Below, in pieces: positions 59,661-64,000 of a DNA stretch of 64,000 nt. The notes below the pieces were generated by a model. It had not been told where the DNA came from. It did no database searches and saw only the letters and a program-made list of their open reading frames with translations. Position 1 is the stretch's first letter, and each line of letters opens with the position of its first letter. Made by a program: the position numbers and the translations under genes. The DNA is taken from the NCBI GenBank assembly GCA_050305635.1, contig JBNLFS010000059.1, positions 1-64,000 on the forward strand. The letters are read 5' to 3'. The stretch is from Thiodiazotropha sp050305635. GTDB taxonomy: Bacteria; Pseudomonadota; Gammaproteobacteria; Chromatiales; Chromatiaceae.

Positions 59661-59684
59661 GTGGCGGATTTCGATCCGGTGCTT

Positions 59685-60146
59685 TCAGTGCAGCGCCCGA
59701 TAGGAGTCCATCAGTGAGGCGCGCAACAGCGCCCGGTACTCATCCTGCTTGAGGTTGTAGCCGACAATGGGATCGGTTAACGGGGTTCCGTCCGGCGCCA
59801 GGAAAACCAGGGTCGGTACGGCATAGATTTTGTAGCGTTCCTTGAACTGTCTGCTGCGTATCGGATCGCCGTTGAAGTCAGTCACCTTTCCGCCCGAATT
59901 GATATCAAACTCCCGGATCAGTGGGGGTTGCAGAGAGCAAGTGTCCGGAAGTGGGGTGAGGATGTCCTTGCGAAGCTGTTCGCAATACCCGCATGCTTCG
60001 GATTCGAAGACCGCCAGTATGGGTACATGACCCTGTTTGGCGGCCTGAGAGACATCGGCCCAGTCGCGGGTGGAAAGTAGGTCGTCTGCCTGAGTGAGGC
60101 CGGTGATCAGGGCCAGAAGAATGCTCGAAAGATACTGCTTGATCAT
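59685..60146 (-). CDS. SoxW-like periplasmic thioredoxin
   Basis: A 153-residue secreted thioredoxin-fold protein with signal peptide MIKQYLSSILLALITGLTQA. The redox site is ACGYCEQLRKD (CxxC), and the cis-Pro strand is YAVPTLVFLAPDG. This SoxW-like type keeps Sox or cytochrome-maturation thiols reduced, and the window also encodes SoxB, but the two genes are 33 kb apart. Convergent with the methyltransferase gene. Confidence 0.88.
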   Translation of the reverse strand: MIKQYLSSILLALITGLTQADDLLSTRDWADVSQAAKQGHVPILAVFESEACGYCEQLRKDILTPLPDTCSLQPPLIREFDINSGGKVTDFNGDPIRSRQFKERYKIYAVPTLVFLAPDGTPLTDPIVGYNLKQDEYRALLRASLMDSYRALH

Positions 60147-60291
60147 CAGTAGCTGCTACTTGACTGGATGATGGTGGTGAATAGTATATCGATAAGTTCT
60201 AATATTGCAATGCAAAAAACGACTTATGCCGTGTCGACGTGCGCGGCCGCTGCAATGAATCATGAGTGTTTATGATGCCCGGCGAAGAGGG

Positions 60292-61017
60292 CTAGCCGGC
60301 TTCCGGGAGCAGCATATAGGTTGGAATGGGGACCGGTAATTTCTTGAAAAGCAGGAAGTTACCCCCCTCATCCCGCATGATCATACGTCCTTCGTCAAGA
60401 CGGTACTGGTAAGCTTGTGTGACCCCCGATTCGGGATCGTGCATCAGCAGGTAATCGCCCTCGATCCGGTATCTCCCGTCCCGATAGACCTCGGCACTGG
60501 CATAAATGCGGAAGTACCCATACATCACCAGTACGATTTCACCACCCTGACCAACCCAGATGCCATCCACGTCCGATGCGGTCTGGTAACTGTATTGAGG
60601 CTGAGTGATCCCCGGAATCAAGGATTGACCGGGCAGGTACGCGCCGGGAATTCCCGTGATCGAACCGGGCATCATGCCCGGTGCGGCTCCAGGAAGCGTG
60701 CCGGGCATATAGCTGCCTGGATAACCCGGCATGTAGCTGGAATAACCGGGGATGTTCCAGGGTTGATAGCCAAAAGGCGATATTCCGCTGTTGAAAGGTT
60801 GTGAAGATGAGGAGAAGTCCCAACCGTCTTTCTTCTTGAACTTAAACGCCAGGTTGCCCATGGCGTCCATCATGGACAGCATGGCTTTGCTCATGATCTC
60901 TGCCGGGGATGCGGCAGTCACGAGTGTCGGACAGAACAGGGCGATGACCAGGATGCAGGTAAAAAGTCTGCGGCCAGGTCGGTCGTTCGACGGGGTCACA
61001 CGGTTTCTCCATGACAC
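60292..61017 (-). CDS. Secreted Pro/Gly-rich protein, unknown function
   Basis: A 241-residue protein with a signal peptide ending near VTAASPAE. Residues ~75-140 are low-complexity repeats of the pattern PGxxPG (MPGYPGSYMPGTLPGAAPGM). A C-terminal globular domain follows, with strands WVGQGGEIVLVMYGYFRIYA and RYRIEGDYLLMHDPESG, resembling a small lipocalin-like barrel. I do not recognise the family. The repeats and secretion suggest a surface or matrix protein. Confidence 0.7.
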   Translation of the reverse strand: MSWRNRVTPSNDRPGRRLFTCILVIALFCPTLVTAASPAEIMSKAMLSMMDAMGNLAFKFKKKDGWDFSSSSQPFNSGISPFGYQPWNIPGYSSYMPGYPGSYMPGTLPGAAPGMMPGSITGIPGAYLPGQSLIPGITQPQYSYQTASDVDGIWVGQGGEIVLVMYGYFRIYASAEVYRDGRYRIEGDYLLMHDPESGVTQAYQYRLDEGRMIMRDEGGNFLLFKKLPVPIPTYMLLPEAG

Positions 61018-61456
61018 GGAGACAGGCTGCTGGATTCTGCGGAATCGGATGACAGGGATAACGCCAGGGTGCGCAGACCGGCAGGTTTCCGTGCGCGGTC
61101 ACTCATGAACCGCTCTGCCGATGAGTCGATTCGACACGGGATCTGTTGGGTCGATAAGTGATTCATGGGCTGCTTCAGTCAGATATTCCGTGTCAGGGAT
61201 GATAGCAATCCCGTTAACTCTTGACCATGAACTCTTGCCAGAACGCTGTAATGGTGGTTAGCTTTAGCACTCGTAATTACGCGGTCTGCGTCAGCCGAGA
61301 ATGTGCGGGTGAAATCCTCCAGAGGGAACCACAGGGTATCTGGAGAATGGTTTCCGCGCGTTGGTGACGATCAGGCTGAGCGGATATCGAATGGAAGATT
61401 CTGCCGAACCGGTGAATCTAATCGATCACAAAAACAGACGATGACGGAGGAGCTTG
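61018..61456. other. Divergent non-coding spacer upstream of rsd
   Basis: No gene is seen in ~440 bases. It separates the leftward Pro/Gly-rich protein gene from rsd and so must carry both promoters. Nothing else of note is visible apart from the GGAGG ribosome site at 61446-61450. Confidence 0.5.
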
Positions 61457-61906
61457 ATGAGTGCTCACGGGGGAGTAGTGGAAGAGCGTAGGACAGCCAC
61501 CCAGGATTTGATTGACAAGCTTCTCCAGGAACGCCAGGAGATGCTGGTCCTGTTTTGTGAGGTTGCGGGACTCGAACCCTATCATCGTTCGTCTTCTCTG
61601 GACGATCAGCTGCAAACCTTCTGTCAGGTACTCATCGATTACACGGCGTTTGGTCACTTTGAGGTTTTTGGACGCATCAGCGACGGTAACGAACGCCGCA
61701 GTGCGGTGCTCAAAGTTGCGGAGAAAATCTATCCCGATTTCGTCAAGGCCAGCGAATTGGCGGTTGCCTTCAATGACCGCTACGATCTGTCCGATCATCA
61801 ACTCAAGCTGGACCATCTCCCAGAGGATCTCTCCCGGCTTGGCGAAGAACTTGCGGTACGGATCGAGTTGGAAGATCAGCTGCTCGCCACCATGATGGAA
61901 CGTTAA
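61457..61906 (+). CDS. rsd: Regulator of sigma-70 (Rsd/AlgQ family)
   Basis: A 149-residue anti-sigma-70 factor that binds region 4 of the housekeeping sigma and favours alternative sigma factors in stationary phase. Recognisable by ATQDLIDKLLQERQEMLVLF, LQTFCQVLIDYTAFGHFEVF and RSAVLKVAEKIYPDF. ATG 61457 has GGAGG 6 bases ahead and is chosen over the TTG three bases earlier. It is followed after 280 bases by a large cyclase-domain gene. Confidence 0.92.
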   Translation: MSAHGGVVEERRTATQDLIDKLLQERQEMLVLFCEVAGLEPYHRSSSLDDQLQTFCQVLIDYTAFGHFEVFGRISDGNERRSAVLKVAEKIYPDFVKASELAVAFNDRYDLSDHQLKLDHLPEDLSRLGEELAVRIELEDQLLATMMER

Positions 61907-62188
61907 GCGCCTGTCATTCACATCGTCGATCGCTTACTCACAAACCCGCTCATCGTATGTGAGCCGCCCTGTCATCCTTGAGCGGTGTTGCGTGACAAGT
62001 CCGGGTTCCTCGATCCCGTGATCCCGGAATGCCAAAAACGGGTGTATCCCGTCGTTGTGACCGTACCTTGATCACATTTCAGTCCTGATGTGAATGAATC
62101 GTTTGAGCTGAAGTTCCCTTTTTTCATGACATAAACTAGACTCGATCGTGTAACCTACTGAGTTATATGGAGCTTTTACTTTACCCAA

Positions 62189-64000
62189 ATGGACGCGGGC
62201 CGGGTTGCGTTACAGGTGGTTACTGTTCAACCCTTTGAGGACGAAACACCCTTGGGCAATCAACCGGATGTTGGCGAATTTCTCGCACCGTTGCGCCAGG
62301 CACCGGCGCTTCAGCTCGGCTTGGAACAATTTCAGATCGGCATCGATAACCGGCGTATCGATGTGGCGGTCAGTCAGCAGTTTCGTTCATCGCTCCATAC
62401 CCTGGCGGAGAAGATTCTGCATGAGGATCTGGCCAAGCACGGGTGGGCGAAACTCGGCCAGTTTTCCACAGGCTCCGACGTGGAGTCCTTCAAATCCGAC
62501 TATCGAAGCATCATGCAGGGTACGTTGGAGCAGATTCACGCCAACAATGCGGTCAAGGAGTTGCTGCAACTGGTCCATCTGGTGCTGCTGAAGCTACTGC
62601 TTGAAGCTCCGGGCGTGGCAATCGCGAAATTACGTTCTCAGCTCCAGCATGATGCGGATTCTCCCTCGGGTATCAATTCCGGCCGGGCCATGGAACTGCA
62701 TGAGCGGATCGTGGGTTTGGCGCGCCTGGAACCGGGTATTCGGTATCGTACCCTGCAGCGGATCTTCAAAATTGTGCAGCGACTCGAAACCAAGGAGCTA
62801 CGCAAGTTGCGTAAATCGGTCGTGGGCAGTTCCTGGGTAGTGCCCAGGCAGATCTTGTTCAATCCCATGCTGCATCTCCCCGACCTGAGTACGGAAGAGT
62901 ACGTGCTCAATCACTACCCGATCCTCTGCGTGGATCGTGAGGGAGGTGATTTTTTCGATCTGACCAATCGCATCATCAGTGAAACCTACCGCGACTATCT
63001 GCCGGAATGGCTGCAACCGCCGACACAGAAGGGACGCGGGCTCGGGTCGGACGGAGAACCCCGGTTTTTTCAGGTTGCGCAACGGGGTGTTCACAGTGGT
63101 TTCTCGGAATTTCTCGATGGCCAGAGAATGCTCGAACGCTCATTGTCAGAAATGGAGTTCAAGCAGATCTATGTCTCCTGGCTGGATGAGCCGAAGAATG
63201 TGGATCTGCTTTTTCAGCGTACCAGTGACACCCGGACTGGCTGGTTCGCCCGTCGCAAGAGTGAACCTGAGAAAAGCCTCTGGGAAAATCCCGAGTGCGT
63301 CAAATTGCAGCAACAATTGCAGTCGGAACTGCTGAAGCAGTTTGATCGCAGTGGTCTGATTCTGCGCGCCATCGCGGCCTACAGGGCACCGCGTCTGCAT
63401 CGACAGCTGAGGGGGCAGATCTCCTATCGGGATATCTATCACTATCTGATCGATGTCTTGCCGAAACGTGTCTTGGCGAAGCGGCTCGCTTCCACGGAGG
63501 ATAAGGGGGTTGCGGCGCTCAAGGCCCTCGATGTCGTGCAGGGCTATATCCGACGCATGCCCTCGGCCAAGCATCAGGAATATGCCCTCAGGTACCTGAA
63601 GGATTTCCTCACATTTCGCCGGGACTTGAAACTCGCCTACACCACCTATCAGATGATGAGCCGTCTGAGTGTGCTGCAGGACAGTGAAAATATCCAGCTT
63701 TCAAGGGATAACGGCAGCCTCTACGAGTTCCGCTTGAGTAAGGACACGGATGCCCAACAACACAAGGTCAAGGCCCATGTGGTGTTGAAAGCAGACGTGC
63801 GCGGCTCCACTGAAATCACCCGTCAGCTGGTGGAGAAACGTCTCAATCCCGCAACCCATTTCAGCATGAACTTTTTCGGCCCGATCACCAAACTGCTCGA
63901 ACGCTTCGGTGCGCAGAAGGTTTTCGTGGAAGGGGATGCATTGATCCTCACGGTTCTGGAAACCGGCGGATTGTCCACGACCGCCATGACCGTCGCCAAT
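62189..64000 (+). CDS. Large protein with a cyclase-like domain (partial at window end)
   Basis: ATG at 62189 opens an uninterrupted 604-codon frame to the window edge with good coding bias. The first ~500 residues are soluble and mostly helical (LAEKILHEDLAKHGWAKLGQ, ELLQLVHLVLLKLLLEAPG). They show no domain I recognise. From about residue 530 the sequence VVLKADVRGSTEITRQL and KVFVEGDALILTVLE resembles the metal-binding strands of class III adenylate/guanylate cyclases (the Asp in DVRGST and the Asp in GDA). Gammaproteobacteria have such large cyclase-like proteins of unknown input. The C-terminus lies beyond the window. Confidence 0.65.
   Translation, partial: MDAGRVALQVVTVQPFEDETPLGNQPDVGEFLAPLRQAPALQLGLEQFQIGIDNRRIDVAVSQQFRSSLHTLAEKILHEDLAKHGWAKLGQFSTGSDVESFKSDYRSIMQGTLEQIHANNAVKELLQLVHLVLLKLLLEAPGVAIAKLRSQLQHDADSPSGINSGRAMELHERIVGLARLEPGIRYRTLQRIFKIVQRLETKELRKLRKSVVGSSWVVPRQILFNPMLHLPDLSTEEYVLNHYPILCVDREGGDFFDLTNRIISETYRDYLPEWLQPPTQKGRGLGSDGEPRFFQVAQRGVHSGFSEFLDGQRMLERSLSEMEFKQIYVSWLDEPKNVDLLFQRTSDTRTGWFARRKSEPEKSLWENPECVKLQQQLQSELLKQFDRSGLILRAIAAYRAPRLHRQLRGQISYRDIYHYLIDVLPKRVLAKRLASTEDKGVAALKALDVVQGYIRRMPSAKHQEYALRYLKDFLTFRRDLKLAYTTYQMMSRLSVLQDSENIQLSRDNGSLYEFRLSKDTDAQQHKVKAHVVLKADVRGSTEITRQLVEKRLNPATHFSMNFFGPITKLLERFGAQKVFVEGDALILTVLETGGLSTTAMTVAN

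Noticed and set aside
1..64000. CRISPR arrays, tRNA or rRNA genes
   Set aside because: No regularly spaced short direct repeats, no T-loop-like GGTTCGAATCC segments in cloverleaf context and no rRNA signatures were seen on reading both strands.

Overview
The window reads as a chromosomal segment of a sulfur-oxidising gammaproteobacterium, in the style of the Chromatiales or Sedimenticola/Thiodiazotropha group. The evidence is a SoxB thiosulfohydrolase, a SoxW-like thioredoxin, a dihaem cytochrome c, Rsd, an unlinked Hom-ThrC pair, an exosortase A (XrtA) exopolysaccharide locus and a proteobacterial dedicated sortase locus. The organism name is inference. No rRNA, tRNA or CRISPR array was seen.

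Layout. 1-2.6 kb: 3' end of homoserine dehydrogenase, threonine synthase with an unusual cysteine-rich insertion, and an RpfE-type protein. 2.7-19.8 kb: an XrtA/exopolysaccharide cluster (exosortase-EpsI fusion, deacetylases, tyrosine phosphatase, two exosortase-associated hydrolases, four glycosyltransferases, an ATP-grasp enzyme, a FemAB-like protein, a DegT-type aminotransferase and an inverted O-antigen ligase/polymerase). Its middle is visibly more AT-rich than the flanks. No PEP-CTERM substrate lies in the window. 20-27 kb: endonuclease IV, an unknown protein, and a PhnD-sensor histidine kinase/FixJ-like regulator pair directly upstream of soxB. 27.5-29.9 kb: an FG-GAP lipoprotein and a 59-residue gene.

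29.9-42.7 kb: two divergent operons that together make a proteobacterial dedicated sortase system. The leftward operon holds a phosphate-binding-like protein, a porin-like barrel, a GGDEF-EAL protein, response regulator PdsR and histidine kinase PdsS. The rightward operon holds the OmpA-like PdsO, a VIT-VWA target protein ending in an LPQTA sorting signal and a class GN sortase, followed by a glutamine amidotransferase and an L,D-transpeptidase. The c-di-GMP, porin and binding-protein module sits inside the sortase regulatory operon.

43-49 kb: cytochrome c, PBP1B, a nuclease-like unknown and a DinG/YoaA helicase. 49.2-52.1 kb: an AT-rich run of four gene cassettes in one orientation, separated by attC-like sites and lacking an integrase (one site is split by an IS-type remnant). 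52.2-64 kb: a Lcl-domain lipoprotein, a repeat-rich spacer, hemerythrin, glutamate dehydrogenase, a pteridine-reductase-like SDR, a MidA-like methyltransferase, a thioredoxin, a Pro/Gly-rich protein, Rsd and the 5' part of a large cyclase-domain protein running off the window.

Repeats: three copies of a ~130-bp element with terminal inverted repeats, a separate 205-bp MITE-like element, a 94-bp tandem duplication at the 3' end of gdh, and dispersed REP-like hairpins.
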